Notes: a model not told the origin generated them from the letters alone. A stretch of 64,000 nt of DNA from Nocardiopsis alba DSM 43377 (GCF_000341225.1 NZ_ANAC01000001.1:186001-250000), one strand, 5' to 3'; shown: positions 25,961-35,557, counted from the stretch's first letter. Numbers and translations are program-made.

Positions 25961-25977
25961 CCCGCACCCGGTGCGGG
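25961..25977 (+). terminator. Terminator after the YigZ gene
   Basis: CCCGCACC-C-GGTGCGGG, perfect 8-bp stem. Confidence 0.6.
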
Positions 25978-26070
25978 GCGGGAGGAGTTTCGGACGCCAT
26001 GTATCCACTTGACCTTCGGGCGGCTTAGGATTTGCCGTGAACGTCATCGTTTCGTGGGGAGAGACCGTCA

Positions 26071-27618
26071 ATGCGCAGCTCACGCGTGCCCCAGGCCCTG
26101 ACCTGTGGCCTCGTGGCGCTGCTGGTCGCGGCGTGCACCGGTGAACCGGAGCCGCCGGAGCCCTCCGGAGAGGCGAGCCCCTCCCCGCTGCCCACCGACT
26201 TCGAGGGCGACCCGCCTCCCGGTCTGGAGGGCGAGGTCCTGCGTCATCTGCACGGTGACGAGGCCGACGCGCACGACATCCTCGACGACCCTCTGGGTGT
26301 CCGGATCAGCCCGGTGGGCGGTGCCTTCCTGATCAGCTCCGGCGGCGAGGACCGGCACCTGCTGCACGACGCCGCCACCGGCGACACCCTGTGGGAGGGG
26401 GAGGCGCGCTTCCGCGGCTTCGACACCGACCTGGAGGGGGAGTCGGCCCTGTCCCTCGTCGACCCCGACGATCGTCCGTTCGTCCTGGACTCTCGCGGCC
26501 GGACCCTGTGGGAGCCGGCGGAGCCCGGCGACCTCTACCTGGACGGGGCCGCGGTGCGTCGTCCGGACGGGTGGACCGCCGAGGACCCCTACGGCGACTA
26601 CACGGTGCTGGACACCGACGGCGAGGAGCTGTGGACCTACGCCTTCGAACCCGAGCCCGAACCCGGCGACGAGGAGACGGACGAGGCCGACTCCGATGAC
26701 ACGGACGTCGAATCCGGCACCGACGAGGACGAGGACGCGGAGGAAGAGGAGCAGATCGATCCGTTGGGCGTCCCGGTGACGGCCTGGGACGACACCGTCC
26801 TGCTCGACGACGGATCCTCCGCCCTGCACGCCTACTCGATCGACCCCGACGAGGCGGGCGAGGCCCTGTGGTCGGTGTCCTCCTCCGACGAGGATCTCGA
26901 ACTGCCCGCCAGCGCCCCGGTGAACGTTCCCCAGGTCCTCGGGGTCTACGAGGTTCCGGACCCGGATGCCGAGCCCACCGACGCGCCGTCCGACGAGGAC
27001 GAGGACGAGGACGCCGATGAGGGCGACGAGGGCGAAGAGGGCGAAGAGGAGGAGACGGAGCCCACCCGCGACGTCCTCCTGGTGCGCTGGGCCCAGCCCG
27101 AGGCGCCGTCCCTGCTGTCCGCGCACGACGCCGCCACCGGCGACACCCTGTGGACGCTGCGGGAACCGGGGGCGAACCCGGTCGCGGCCCCCTTCGAGGA
27201 GGCCCGGGTCCCGGTGGGTCTCTACGACACCGACACCGCCACCCTGCTGCTCCCTCAGGCCAGCGGCGGGGCCACCATGGTCGCCGTCGACCTGGTGACC
27301 GGTCGCACTCGATGGGGGCTGGAGGAGGAGGCCGGAGCGATCTCCCCGGCCTTCGCGCACGCCGGCCTCGTCTACGGCGACTCCCGTTCCCGAGAGGACG
27401 AGGATCGTCAGCTCGTCCTGGACGCCGAGACCATGGACGTGGTCTCCGACGACCTGTCCGCGTACGTGGAAGCGGTCACCGAGACCGGGCACGCCATCCT
27501 CGTGCAGGATCGGCAGCGCTTCGTCTACGGGCCGGGCCCGGGCGAGGACACCGACGACGCCGAGGGGGACGGGGAGCCCGAGGCCTCCGACGAGCCGTCG
27601 GAGGACGACGAGGGCTGA
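26071..27618 (+). CDS. Lipoprotein with PQQ-propeller-like repeats and acidic inserts
   Basis: A 515-residue secreted lipoprotein: signal peptide with lipobox VAAC (Cys22), then a Pro/Glu/Ser linker. The rest has repeats of the beta-propeller type (HDAATGDTLWEGEARF, DTDGEELWTYAF, DEAGEALWSVSS, HDAATGDTLWTLREPG, DLVTGRTRWGLEEE), each ending in a W-containing strand as in PQQ/BamB-like blades. Two long acidic low-complexity inserts (about residues 200-230 and 305-330) and an acidic tail interrupt it. A 31-bp exact DNA repeat encodes two of the blades. GGGGAGAG precedes the ATG. It lies at the left edge of the type VII secretion region and converges with the LysM-like membrane gene. Function unknown; it could be an envelope scaffold. 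Confidence 0.8.
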   Translation: MRSSRVPQALTCGLVALLVAACTGEPEPPEPSGEASPSPLPTDFEGDPPPGLEGEVLRHLHGDEADAHDILDDPLGVRISPVGGAFLISSGGEDRHLLHDAATGDTLWEGEARFRGFDTDLEGESALSLVDPDDRPFVLDSRGRTLWEPAEPGDLYLDGAAVRRPDGWTAEDPYGDYTVLDTDGEELWTYAFEPEPEPGDEETDEADSDDTDVESGTDEDEDAEEEEQIDPLGVPVTAWDDTVLLDDGSSALHAYSIDPDEAGEALWSVSSSDEDLELPASAPVNVPQVLGVYEVPDPDAEPTDAPSDEDEDEDADEGDEGEEGEEEETEPTRDVLLVRWAQPEAPSLLSAHDAATGDTLWTLREPGANPVAAPFEEARVPVGLYDTDTATLLLPQASGGATMVAVDLVTGRTRWGLEEEAGAISPAFAHAGLVYGDSRSREDEDRQLVLDAETMDVVSDDLSAYVEAVTETGHAILVQDRQRFVYGPGPGEDTDDAEGDGEPEASDEPSEDDEG

Positions 27619-27661
27619 CACCGATGGGGGCGGACCCGGTCGGCCCGCCCCGCCTCGTACG

Positions 27662-29137
27662 TCAGGACCGGTGTTCGGGAAGTCGCAGCACCACGCGGAG
27701 TCCCAGAGCCCCGGTGTCCACCGAACCGTCCTCGTCGGCCTTCCACTGCCAGCGGGCCACCTCGGCCTCGCCCATGGCCACGACGAGCGTGTTCGGCGGG
27801 ATGTTGCCGATCACGTGCTCGTCGGCGGTGCCGAGCGGACGCGGAACGACCACCACCAGCGGACGCTCCCGGCTGTGCTCGATCCCTCCGATGGGGTCGG
27901 GGGCGGACAGGTCGGGCATCGTCTCGGGGATCAGGGAGTGCAGCGGTCGTCCGGAGGGCAGCACGCGCACGGTCAGCCCCTGGGAGTGGAGGGCGTCGGC
28001 GATCACGCGCACCGTGTCGGAGGCGACCCGCTGGTCACCGCCCACGGCCAGAAGCCCGCGCATCCGGGTGAGGTCGACGTGGACGAGCGTGCGCTCGTCC
28101 TCCAGGGTGCCGAGACAGGCCAGGACCCCGGCCGTCATCGGCCGCACGACGGTGTGCGTGGCGGTGGCGAAGTTGAACGGGCCGGGCGCCGTCGAACCTC
28201 GGGCGTAACGCCAGGTGGTGGTGTCGACGACCCGCCATGAGGAGGCGGGGGGAGTGGCACCGACCGGAACGATGGCGGTCGTCTCGTCCAAGGTGGTCAG
28301 GATCGCCACCGGGCGGGCCGGGATCTCGGCGGGGGCACTGAGCAGGTCGGTGTGGGCGCCGCCCGCCCGGTGCACGGCGTCGGGGTCGGAGATGACGCTC
28401 TCGGTCGCGGCCCGACGTCGCCGCATGGCCGCGGCGATCCGCGCCGATCTGGGCTTGCGCGGTTTGCGCCAGGGCAGGGCGGCGATCTTCTTGAACGGCC
28501 AGGCGATCGCCTTGAACACCGGCTGCCAGAACAGGGTGAGCAGAGTCAACAGGATGAGGACGACCGCGCCGACGATGAGGATGCGCGGGTCGATCTTGGG
28601 TCTGTCACCCGGGCCGGCCGAGGCGTCGGCCTCCTCGCTCGGTGAGGCGGAGGGCTCGTTCTCGGGGGGCGGGGTGTAGGCGGGCGGGGCCGGAGGAGGC
28701 GACGGAGGCGCGACGCCCTGGGCGTTGGCCTGGTCGATCGCGACGACGCACAGCGGGTCGCGGCCCTCGTACACGCCTTCTCCACCGGAGTCGAAGGGCA
28801 CGACCAGTCGCCAACCGGGCTGGACCGCGCGGTCCTCGCCCAACGCCGTGCCGTCGCTCTGGGAACGGCCCTCGTTGTAGCCGTAGATCTCGTCGGCCCG
28901 TTCCGGGTCGTCGAGGATGAGGTCCGCGATCGCCTCCAGGCCGGGCGAGCCCTCGGGGACCACGTAGTAGTACACCGTCGGGCACATCTCGTAGCCGCCG
29001 GTCGTATCGGCCGCGGCGGGGGAACCGGCCACCGCCGTCAAGGCCGACGCCAGGGCGAGGCCGAGGGTGAGGGAGCCGGCGGTACGGGCCGTCGCCGACC
29101 GTGCTCCCAGGGGTCGTGCCGCCGATGTCAGGGTCAC
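27662..29137 (-). CDS. LysM-like membrane protein next to T7SS genes
   Basis: A 491-residue membrane protein. It has a signal peptide (to about residue 44, ...SPAAA), an extracellular part with a LysM-like unit (YYVVPEGSPGLEAIADLIL ... YGYNEGRSQ ... VQPGWRLVVPF, about 55-115), a Pro-rich linker, one transmembrane helix (about 184-206: ILIVGAVVLILLTLLTLFW) and a basic stretch leading to a cytoplasmic domain of about 250 residues. That domain resembles the one following the helix in actinobacterial LysM-TM-BTAD proteins, but no BTAD part is present. Start GTG 29137. It is divergent from the giant T7SS substrate, suggesting a wall- or machine-associated partner. Role inferred only from position. 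Confidence 0.75.
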   Translation of the reverse strand: MTLTSAARPLGARSATARTAGSLTLGLALASALTAVAGSPAAADTTGGYEMCPTVYYYVVPEGSPGLEAIADLILDDPERADEIYGYNEGRSQSDGTALGEDRAVQPGWRLVVPFDSGGEGVYEGRDPLCVVAIDQANAQGVAPPSPPPAPPAYTPPPENEPSASPSEEADASAGPGDRPKIDPRILIVGAVVLILLTLLTLFWQPVFKAIAWPFKKIAALPWRKPRKPRSARIAAAMRRRRAATESVISDPDAVHRAGGAHTDLLSAPAEIPARPVAILTTLDETTAIVPVGATPPASSWRVVDTTTWRYARGSTAPGPFNFATATHTVVRPMTAGVLACLGTLEDERTLVHVDLTRMRGLLAVGGDQRVASDTVRVIADALHSQGLTVRVLPSGRPLHSLIPETMPDLSAPDPIGGIEHSRERPLVVVVPRPLGTADEHVIGNIPPNTLVVAMGEAEVARWQWKADEDGSVDTGALGLRVVLRLPEHRS

Positions 29138-29260
29138 GCGCTCTCTCTCATGGGTGTCTTCACTGGTGGGTCGCCTGGGGGAGGATGCCGGAAAACTTCT
29201 TCCGGTTCAGGGGAACCGAGCATGCTTTCGATGCATCTGTTCACTCACGGGGTGGGAGTC

Positions 29261-29266
29261 TATGAT
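29261..29266 (+). promoter_or_regulatory. -10 box TATGAT for the giant T7SS substrate gene
   Basis: TATGAT is one change from TATAAT, standing out in GC-rich DNA. A weak TGTTCA lies 17 bp before it. Transcription would start near 29273. Confidence 0.5.
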
Positions 29267-29385
29267 GTCGGACTCGTACAGTGTTCGATGCCCCCACAGG
29301 ACCTGAGTCCCCCACAGGTCCCGCCGTCGCGCCCCCGGCGCGCGACACGGCGCCGTATCGGGAGCGGAAGCGGGAAGGTCGAGAC

Positions 29386-32300
29386 GTGACCAAGCAACCA
29401 CGGGAGTATCTCCGGTGGGATCTTCTCGATCGATCCGAGGACCCCGTCCCCTGGGTCACGAGTGACGTCCGTTCGCTGAGCAGGTTCTACGAGAGGCTGT
29501 CGGACGCGGCCGAGCAGGCCGCCGCCGACATGCGTCGTCTGGAGAGCGATCGCCTGGGCGAGGGCGACACCGTCGACGCGCTCAAGGAACTCGTCAACGA
29601 GCTGCCCAAGTACCTGGACAAGGCGCAATCCGCCTACGAGTCGGGGTACCGGGCCCTCGACAAGTGGGAGACCTCGCTGGAGACGGCCCGCGCGGACAGC
29701 GCGACGATCGCGCGTGCGGCGGCCGAGGCCTATCTGGCTCTGGAGGACACCGACGCCTGGAAGAACAAGGTGGACGGGGACGATCCCGTCCGTCAGACGC
29801 ACATCGCCAAGCTGGAGCGTGTCCTCAACGACATGCAGGGGAAGGCGGACGAGTGCGCCCGGGCCCTGGAAGAGGCCAAGCAGGGCAGCCCCCGCAAACT
29901 GTGGGGCTGGCTCGACAAGATCGTCACCTGGGTGGAGGATAACCCCCTCCTCTACGCGGTGGCGATGGTCGTCGCCGGTATCGCCGCCATCTTCATCCCC
30001 GGATTGGGGATCGCCCTGGCCCTCGTGGCCCTCTCGATCAGCGGGGCCGGCCTCTTCAAGGAGGGCAAGCTCGGCTTCAACAAGGAGACCCTGTTCACCC
30101 TCGGCATGGACGCCGTCTCGCTGATCCCCGGTGGAGCCCTCCTCCGCGGCGGCCGTGCGGTCGGCCGGGTCGCGGGCCGGGCGGCCACCCGGGTTCCGGG
30201 GCGGGCCGCCGGCGGTGTGCGCAGTGCGGCCACCGCGGTCCGCAACAGCAGGGGCGTCACCGCGGTGACCACCCGGGCCGGACAGGTCAGAAGGTTCCGA
30301 TCGGACCACGTCACGGCGGACATCGGCTACAACATCGTCAAGGACTCCGCGACGAGCATGGGCGCCTCGATCACGGTGCAGATGGCCGGTGAAGGTGTGC
30401 CCTGGGAGGAGATCGATCTGGGGCACGAGGTCTTGACCGCTCTGGGGACCAGCGCCGCGGGCTCGACCGTGGGCGCCCTCAAGACCCACGACATGCTCCC
30501 GTCCTTCGGTGGTTTGGGCTCCGGGGGCGACGGAGGCACCGGCGTCGGCACCGGTGGCGGCGACCCGACACCGGACCCCGTCGGCTCCGGCGAGGCTCCG
30601 GAGCCGGCCACGGGAGGTGGGGAGGTCAGTGGTATCGGAGGCGACACGGAGACCGCTGGTTCCGGGACCCGTTCCGGCGACTCCTCGGACCCCTCGACCG
30701 TTCGGCCCTCCGACACCGGTGGCCAGGGGACGCCCGCGCAGGCCTCCTTCGACGCCCCGGACGGCGGGGGCGGTACGACGACCGAACCCGCGGCCGTTCC
30801 CTCGAACCCGGACGTCGAGACCTCCTCGGTCGGTACGGCCCCCGAGTCGACCGGCGGTCCCTCGGACATCGGCGGAAGCGTGCAGTCCGGCCCTACGAAC
30901 CCCTCGACGTCCGAGAGCGGCCCGGCCGCGACCGGTTCTCCCGACGCCTCCACCGGAGCGCCGGCGGGAGGCGGTGTGTCCGAGAGCGGCCCGTCCACCT
31001 CGACGTCGACGGCCGCGAACACCTCGGACGGAGGCGTTCCGACCTCGACACCGAGCCCGGAACCCACCGGTGGACCGACAGCCGAACCGACGGTCGCCTC
31101 CTCCGCCGCGCCGACCACGACGGACTCCACCGGATCCCCCGAGAGCGGGGCCGCGGACACCTCCGTCGGCGGGGGCACCCCCCGGTCCCCGGAGGCCGCC
31201 GACGGCACCTCCGGTCAGGGCGACGCCGGCGGACCCCCGGCGGGGACCATCGGGGCCACGGGCGATTCCACGACCGGAGACGGTGCTCCCACCACGGGCT
31301 CCGAACCGAACGCCTCCGACCGTGGCGCCACCCCGGAGACCTCAGGCGATGGTGGCAGCACCGACCGTTCCTCCGACGGGGAGGACACGTCCGCACGGAG
31401 CGACGCGGGCGAGGGCCGGCGCTCCGGCGAGGAGCCTCGTGAGGACTTCGCCCCGGTGACCAGGTCCGGGGGCGGTACCCCCATGCCCCAGCCATCCGCC
31501 CGACCCCGGAGCACGATCGCGGACGTGGACGGGATGGACACCTCCTCGACGGGTCGCTCGACCACGGACGACCCGGAGACGGGCGGCGGCGACACGTCCG
31601 GTCCCCGGGCCGACGGTGACACCACCACGACGGGATCTTCCACGGGGTCCCGGACCGACGGGGACGACACCACCACCGGTGCCCCACCGCCCATCGACAC
31701 GACCTCTGCCGTCCGACCGGACGAGACGGCCGCGGGGGACGGAGCACCTCGACGGGAGACGGTCGAAAGCCACGGGAACGGTTCCTACACGACCACACGC
31801 GACGCGAACGGGGAGCCCACGGTCTCCTACCGGCACCCGACGCCGGGGAACGAACCGGACTTCACCATGGACGTGACCCGGGACCGCGTCACGGTCGGAG
31901 ACCGCACGGTGACCCGTTCCGAGAACGGCTTCGGCGTGACCACGCAGGACGGCTCCGGGGTCACCGTCTCCCGTGGAGAGAGGGGTGAATCGGGCACCGT
32001 CGAGGTGACCGGCCCGGAAGGGCGGCCCGGTGCCTCCTACCGCGATGGACGATTGACGGTCCCCACCGACCAGGGGGACGTCACGGTCTCCAGGGACGAC
32101 CAGGGCGCCACGATCTCCACCTCCGACGGCCTGAGCGTCACTCGTCCCACGAACGGCGCCCCCACCAGGATCGTCCAGGAGGGCGGCCCCGTCGACCTGC
32201 GTTTCGGTGACGCCGGTCCTCAGGTGACCAGGCCCGCCGTCGATGGCGACGGAGCCGCGCCGATGACCAGGGTGACCGACCGGCTCGGTGGTCGTACCAC

Positions 32301-34524
32301 CGAGATGGGCCCGGACGGCTACCGGGTGGTCACCGATGGCTCCACCCAGAGCTACGACCGGGGCACCGACACGGTCACCCTGGATTCGGGGAGCACACGC
32401 GCGACGGCTTCGCCGGGGGACGCGCGTGTGTCGGACGAGAGCCGGGGCGTCGACCTGTGGCGCTCGCGCGATGGGATCGGCACCGCGAGCGGAGCGGGCG
32501 CCACCGCACTCGGCCGAGGTGATGGAGGATTCGACATCACGGCCGGCGAGGCCTCGCCACAACGGGCGTCCCGGGACGCGGACGGCACCATCACCGTCGG
32601 GGACACCCGGATCACCTTCGACGAGCCCGGATCTCCGGACGGCGTGGTCCGGACCGGCTCCGGCAGCGAGGTCAGGGTGGTCGACGTCGACGGCAGGCCC
32701 GGCCTCCGGGTCACCGCGCCCGACGGGACGACGAGCGTCCATGGAGCGGACGGAGCGGGGCGGGCCCCCTCGATTCAGGTCGACGGTCACCGGATCGCCC
32801 TCGGCCCGAACAGCCCGGACGGCTCGGACGTCACCCTTCAGGTGGACACCCCGGGCGGTTGGCGGGTGGACGCGGACGGGGCCGACGCGGCCGGGGTCCG
32901 TACCCCACCGGACGCCGACGGGAACTCGTTGGAGATGGCCCGCCGGGCCGACGGCACGAACGAGATGGGCAGCGGCGACCTCAGCGTCGTCTCCACTCCC
33001 GCCGGCGACGGGAGCTCGGACGTTCCTTCGTGGGTGTCCGTCCACGGTCCTGACGGGGTCACGGCCGGAAGCTCTCGGGACGGGGCGTACGTCGGCGACG
33101 GGACGACCCGGACCGAGGTCGAGCCCGGAGACTCCCAGGGGAGGGGGGCCGCACGGACCCGCTCCGAGAGCGACGACCCCACGACCCACGTGTCGCACGA
33201 GGGAGACGAAGGCAGCGTGCGAAGCGGGGACGGGACCACCGTCCACGTCGAAGGCGACCGGGTCGTCGCCGACGTGCCGCGCGGAGGCGCGCCGGACGTG
33301 CACAGCGGAGACCGTGTCGTCGAGGTGCGTCCTTCCGGGGTCGGGATGCGCGGCTCCCGGCCGGAGGGAGACGGTTCGTCGTCCCCGGACTGGCGGGCCA
33401 CCACGAACGGCGAGAGCATGAGCGGCCGGACGGATTCCCGGCACGAGATCACGACGCGCCCGCAGTCCGGTCCGGGCTCCCTGGCCCGCCCGTTCCACGA
33501 CGGGGACCAGGTCTCCTTCCGCTCGGGGAACATCGAGGGGGACCAGACGCCCGCCGGACGGAGCTCGATGAGCGACGACGGGGGCAGGACCAGGATCTCG
33601 GACGGTCGTGGCGGTGTCCGGGTGGTCACCGAGGGAAGGGGCACACCCGACCTGCGGATCACCGAGGACCACGTGCGCGTCAGCGCGCCCGGCGGCGCCC
33701 AGCAGCGTGTGGACATTCCGCGCGCCGGCGGGGACGACGCACCGACGGCCCCGCGTCCGGACGGATCCGATGGCCCGACCCCGCGTCGGGACGAGGACGC
33801 CGACTCCCCGACGAGGGAGGGCGAGGGCGGGGTCCCCGAGGCCCACCGGGGCTCGGCGGACCGCGGTGAGACGGACGGTTCCGGCGACGGCGCACGCGGC
33901 TCCTCCGATTCCGGAGAGAGAACACCGGTCACCTCGGTCCGTTCGACGAGGATGGCCGCTCTGGAGGCGATCCCCCTGGAGCTCTTCAAGAACGCCCTCA
34001 ACATCACCCTCGGGTTCGGGGTCGACATGCTCCGGTACCACCTCGACTGGTTCGCGGACAAGCTGGAGTTCGGCCCCGACGGTCTGCCCAACCCCAGGTA
34101 CCTGGAGCAGTCGCTCATGCAGATGGGGACCGCGATCCCCAAGGCGGCGGCGGAGACCCGTTTCGGGGGCGGTTCCGGCGCGATCCTGGAGCTGAGCCAC
34201 CAGGCCATGCGCAACCGGCTCAGGGACGGGATGTTGGAGGAGTTCCACGAGGACTTCCTGAACGAGGAGGAGCGGGCGGAAGAGGCGGAAAAGGTCGAAG
34301 CGAAGCTGGACCTCCTCGACAAACTGCTCTCCGACGAGGTCAAGGGCGACTATCTGGAGAGCCGTCAGGACCCGCGGGCCGGCCCCGCGGAGTTCAAGGA
34401 GGAGGCCCGGATGGACCAGGCCTTCGCCGAGGCGGAGCGGGAGCGGGAGCGTCTGGAAGAGGAGCTCGCCGAGTTGCGGGGCATCGACGTCGAGGAACTC
34501 AGGAAGCAACGGGACGACGGCTGA
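29386..34524 (+). CDS. Giant multidomain putative type VII secretion substrate
   Basis: About 1,712 residues. Residues 1-175 are helical and resemble the N-terminal T7SS-signal domain of actinobacterial effectors (YLRWDLLDRSEDPVPW, then long helices). A hydrophobic hairpin (about 186-226: VVAGIAAIFIPGLGIALALV) follows. Residues about 375-785 are Ser/Thr/Gly/Pro low complexity. From about 785 to 1470 there are many short Gly/Asp/Thr-rich units such as DGSGVTVSRGERGES and DQGDVTVSRDDQGAT, probably a beta-solenoid. The last 190 residues are helical (LELFKNALNITLGFGVDM) ending in a Glu-rich coiled coil. No toxin motif is recognised. GTG 29386 has GGAAGG 8 bases upstream and puts the signal domain first; an in-frame GTG at 29281 also exists. 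Heads a run with two WXG100-like genes. Confidence 0.78.
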   Translation: MTKQPREYLRWDLLDRSEDPVPWVTSDVRSLSRFYERLSDAAEQAAADMRRLESDRLGEGDTVDALKELVNELPKYLDKAQSAYESGYRALDKWETSLETARADSATIARAAAEAYLALEDTDAWKNKVDGDDPVRQTHIAKLERVLNDMQGKADECARALEEAKQGSPRKLWGWLDKIVTWVEDNPLLYAVAMVVAGIAAIFIPGLGIALALVALSISGAGLFKEGKLGFNKETLFTLGMDAVSLIPGGALLRGGRAVGRVAGRAATRVPGRAAGGVRSAATAVRNSRGVTAVTTRAGQVRRFRSDHVTADIGYNIVKDSATSMGASITVQMAGEGVPWEEIDLGHEVLTALGTSAAGSTVGALKTHDMLPSFGGLGSGGDGGTGVGTGGGDPTPDPVGSGEAPEPATGGGEVSGIGGDTETAGSGTRSGDSSDPSTVRPSDTGGQGTPAQASFDAPDGGGGTTTEPAAVPSNPDVETSSVGTAPESTGGPSDIGGSVQSGPTNPSTSESGPAATGSPDASTGAPAGGGVSESGPSTSTSTAANTSDGGVPTSTPSPEPTGGPTAEPTVASSAAPTTTDSTGSPESGAADTSVGGGTPRSPEAADGTSGQGDAGGPPAGTIGATGDSTTGDGAPTTGSEPNASDRGATPETSGDGGSTDRSSDGEDTSARSDAGEGRRSGEEPREDFAPVTRSGGGTPMPQPSARPRSTIADVDGMDTSSTGRSTTDDPETGGGDTSGPRADGDTTTTGSSTGSRTDGDDTTTGAPPPIDTTSAVRPDETAAGDGAPRRETVESHGNGSYTTTRDANGEPTVSYRHPTPGNEPDFTMDVTRDRVTVGDRTVTRSENGFGVTTQDGSGVTVSRGERGESGTVEVTGPEGRPGASYRDGRLTVPTDQGDVTVSRDDQGATISTSDGLSVTRPTNGAPTRIVQEGGPVDLRFGDAGPQVTRPAVDGDGAAPMTRVTDRLGGRTTEMGPDGYRVVTDGSTQSYDRGTDTVTLDSGSTRATASPGDARVSDESRGVDLWRSRDGIGTASGAGATALGRGDGGFDITAGEASPQRASRDADGTITVGDTRITFDEPGSPDGVVRTGSGSEVRVVDVDGRPGLRVTAPDGTTSVHGADGAGRAPSIQVDGHRIALGPNSPDGSDVTLQVDTPGGWRVDADGADAAGVRTPPDADGNSLEMARRADGTNEMGSGDLSVVSTPAGDGSSDVPSWVSVHGPDGVTAGSSRDGAYVGDGTTRTEVEPGDSQGRGAARTRSESDDPTTHVSHEGDEGSVRSGDGTTVHVEGDRVVADVPRGGAPDVHSGDRVVEVRPSGVGMRGSRPEGDGSSSPDWRATTNGESMSGRTDSRHEITTRPQSGPGSLARPFHDGDQVSFRSGNIEGDQTPAGRSSMSDDGGRTRISDGRGGVRVVTEGRGTPDLRITEDHVRVSAPGGAQQRVDIPRAGGDDAPTAPRPDGSDGPTPRRDEDADSPTREGEGGVPEAHRGSADRGETDGSGDGARGSSDSGERTPVTSVRSTRMAALEAIPLELFKNALNITLGFGVDMLRYHLDWFADKLEFGPDGLPNPRYLEQSLMQMGTAIPKAAAETRFGGGSGAILELSHQAMRNRLRDGMLEEFHEDFLNEEERAEEAEKVEAKLDLLDKLLSDEVKGDYLESRQDPRAGPAEFKEEARMDQAFAEAERERERLEEELAELRGIDVEELRKQRDDG

Positions 34525-34546
34525 CGTCGTGTGAGAGGAGGGCCCG

Positions 34547-34882
34547 ATGGCCAAGATCGTCAAGATCGACATGGACGCGGTGATCGAGATGGAGACCTCG
34601 CTCGCGCGCATCGCGAACGCCTTCGCCGGCGAGGACGTCAAGAGTCCGGAGGACCGGGCCGAGGACATCGGCCCGGGGAACCTGGTGGACAAGGCCAAGG
34701 ACTACGGCAAGGACTGCAAGAAGAACTACGAGCGGCAGGCCGAGGACCTGGGCAAGTTGCTGGAGGCGCTCGGCCCCGTCATCGAGACCTTCGAGGAGGC
34801 CGACGAGGAGCTGGGCAAGAGCCTGACGGACGACAAGAAGGGGTCCGGCGCCGGGGGCGGCCAGGGCCAGGCCTACGCGTAG
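34547..34882 (+). CDS. WXG100-like small protein
   Basis: A 111-residue helical protein encoded 22 bp after the giant substrate. It has two long helices (about 8-28 and 45-92: KDYGKDCKKNYERQAEDLGKL, FEEADEELGKSL) joined by a turn (GPGNLVDKA), and a flexible Gly/Gln tail ending QGQAYA. The length and hairpin plan fit ESAT-6/WXG100 proteins, but the central W-x-G is absent. It may pair with the N-terminal domain of the giant protein for export. GAGAGGAGGG precedes the ATG. Confidence 0.7.
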   Translation: MAKIVKIDMDAVIEMETSLARIANAFAGEDVKSPEDRAEDIGPGNLVDKAKDYGKDCKKNYERQAEDLGKLLEALGPVIETFEEADEELGKSLTDDKKGSGAGGGQGQAYA

Positions 34883-34909
34883 ACCGTCGAAACGAAGAGG
34901 ACCATCGCC

Positions 34910-35557
34910 ATGCCGTACCTGTTCGAGGAGGACGTCCCGAAGGCGGACGTCATGTTCGACATCGACATCCCGGAGCACTGGGCGCAGTACGACCTGTCCG
35001 GCGACTCGCTGGCCGAGATGCGTTCCCGGGCGCTGGAGAGGTACGGGAACCGGACCGAGGACGCGGACGCCCTCAACGACCTGTTCACCGACATCGCCCA
35101 GGTGACCGGTGACGCGACCGGCTCCGGGCTGGTCTCGGCGGCGGGGACCTTCGAGGAGTACGACGACGGCTTCTTCATGGCGAACGTCTGCGTGTTCGTC
35201 TTCCCGTCGGGTCGAGGCGAGAACGCCCTCGATCCCCTGAAGCTGGTCGAGCACGTCTACCCGGCCTCGGCCACCGCGCGCGAGGGCACGTGGCTGCGCA
35301 AGACCACCGTCGACCTGGCCGAATCCGGGCTCGGGCGCTGTGGCCGCATCTACGGCATCACCGACTACGACACCGACGAGGCGATCGTCCGCACGGTGGC
35401 CATGCACACCGCCTTCGAATACCCCGATCTGAACAAACGGATCATGGTCAGCTGCACCAGCCCCAACTCCCGGGAGGCGGAGGAGGTCCTGGACCTCTTC
35501 GACGCGATCACCGGTACGGCCCGCTTCTGGGAACGCGAAGTGAACCCGGGGCGGTAG
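34910..35557 (+). CDS. Small soluble protein of the T7SS cluster (possible chaperone or immunity protein)
   Basis: A 215-residue protein without signal peptide. It begins VMFDIDIPEHWAQYDLSGDS and ends LDLFDAITGTARFWE, a plan like Mog1/PsbP/LpqN-type alpha-beta proteins (a 'P.gW...L.' opening and an 'LFDAI..T.RF' last helix and strand). The centre has a long helix (LAEMRSRALERYGNRTED) and beta strands. I do not recognise a named family with certainty. It lies between the two WXG100-like genes, so a chaperone, adaptor or immunity role is plausible. Ribosome site GAAGAGGA precedes the ATG. Confidence 0.7.
   Translation: MPYLFEEDVPKADVMFDIDIPEHWAQYDLSGDSLAEMRSRALERYGNRTEDADALNDLFTDIAQVTGDATGSGLVSAAGTFEEYDDGFFMANVCVFVFPSGRGENALDPLKLVEHVYPASATAREGTWLRKTTVDLAESGLGRCGRIYGITDYDTDEAIVRTVAMHTAFEYPDLNKRIMVSCTSPNSREAEEVLDLFDAITGTARFWEREVNPGR

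Noticed and set aside
26700..27070. Acidic low-complexity stretches as a repeat array or CRISPR
   Set aside because: They are in-frame GAC/GAG codon runs in the lipoprotein gene, without regular repeats or spacers.
29281..29385. GTG 29281 as the start of the giant T7SS substrate
   Set aside because: It is close to the -10 box and could be leaderless, but GTG 29386 has a ribosome site and places the signal-like domain at the N-terminus. Kept only as an alternative.
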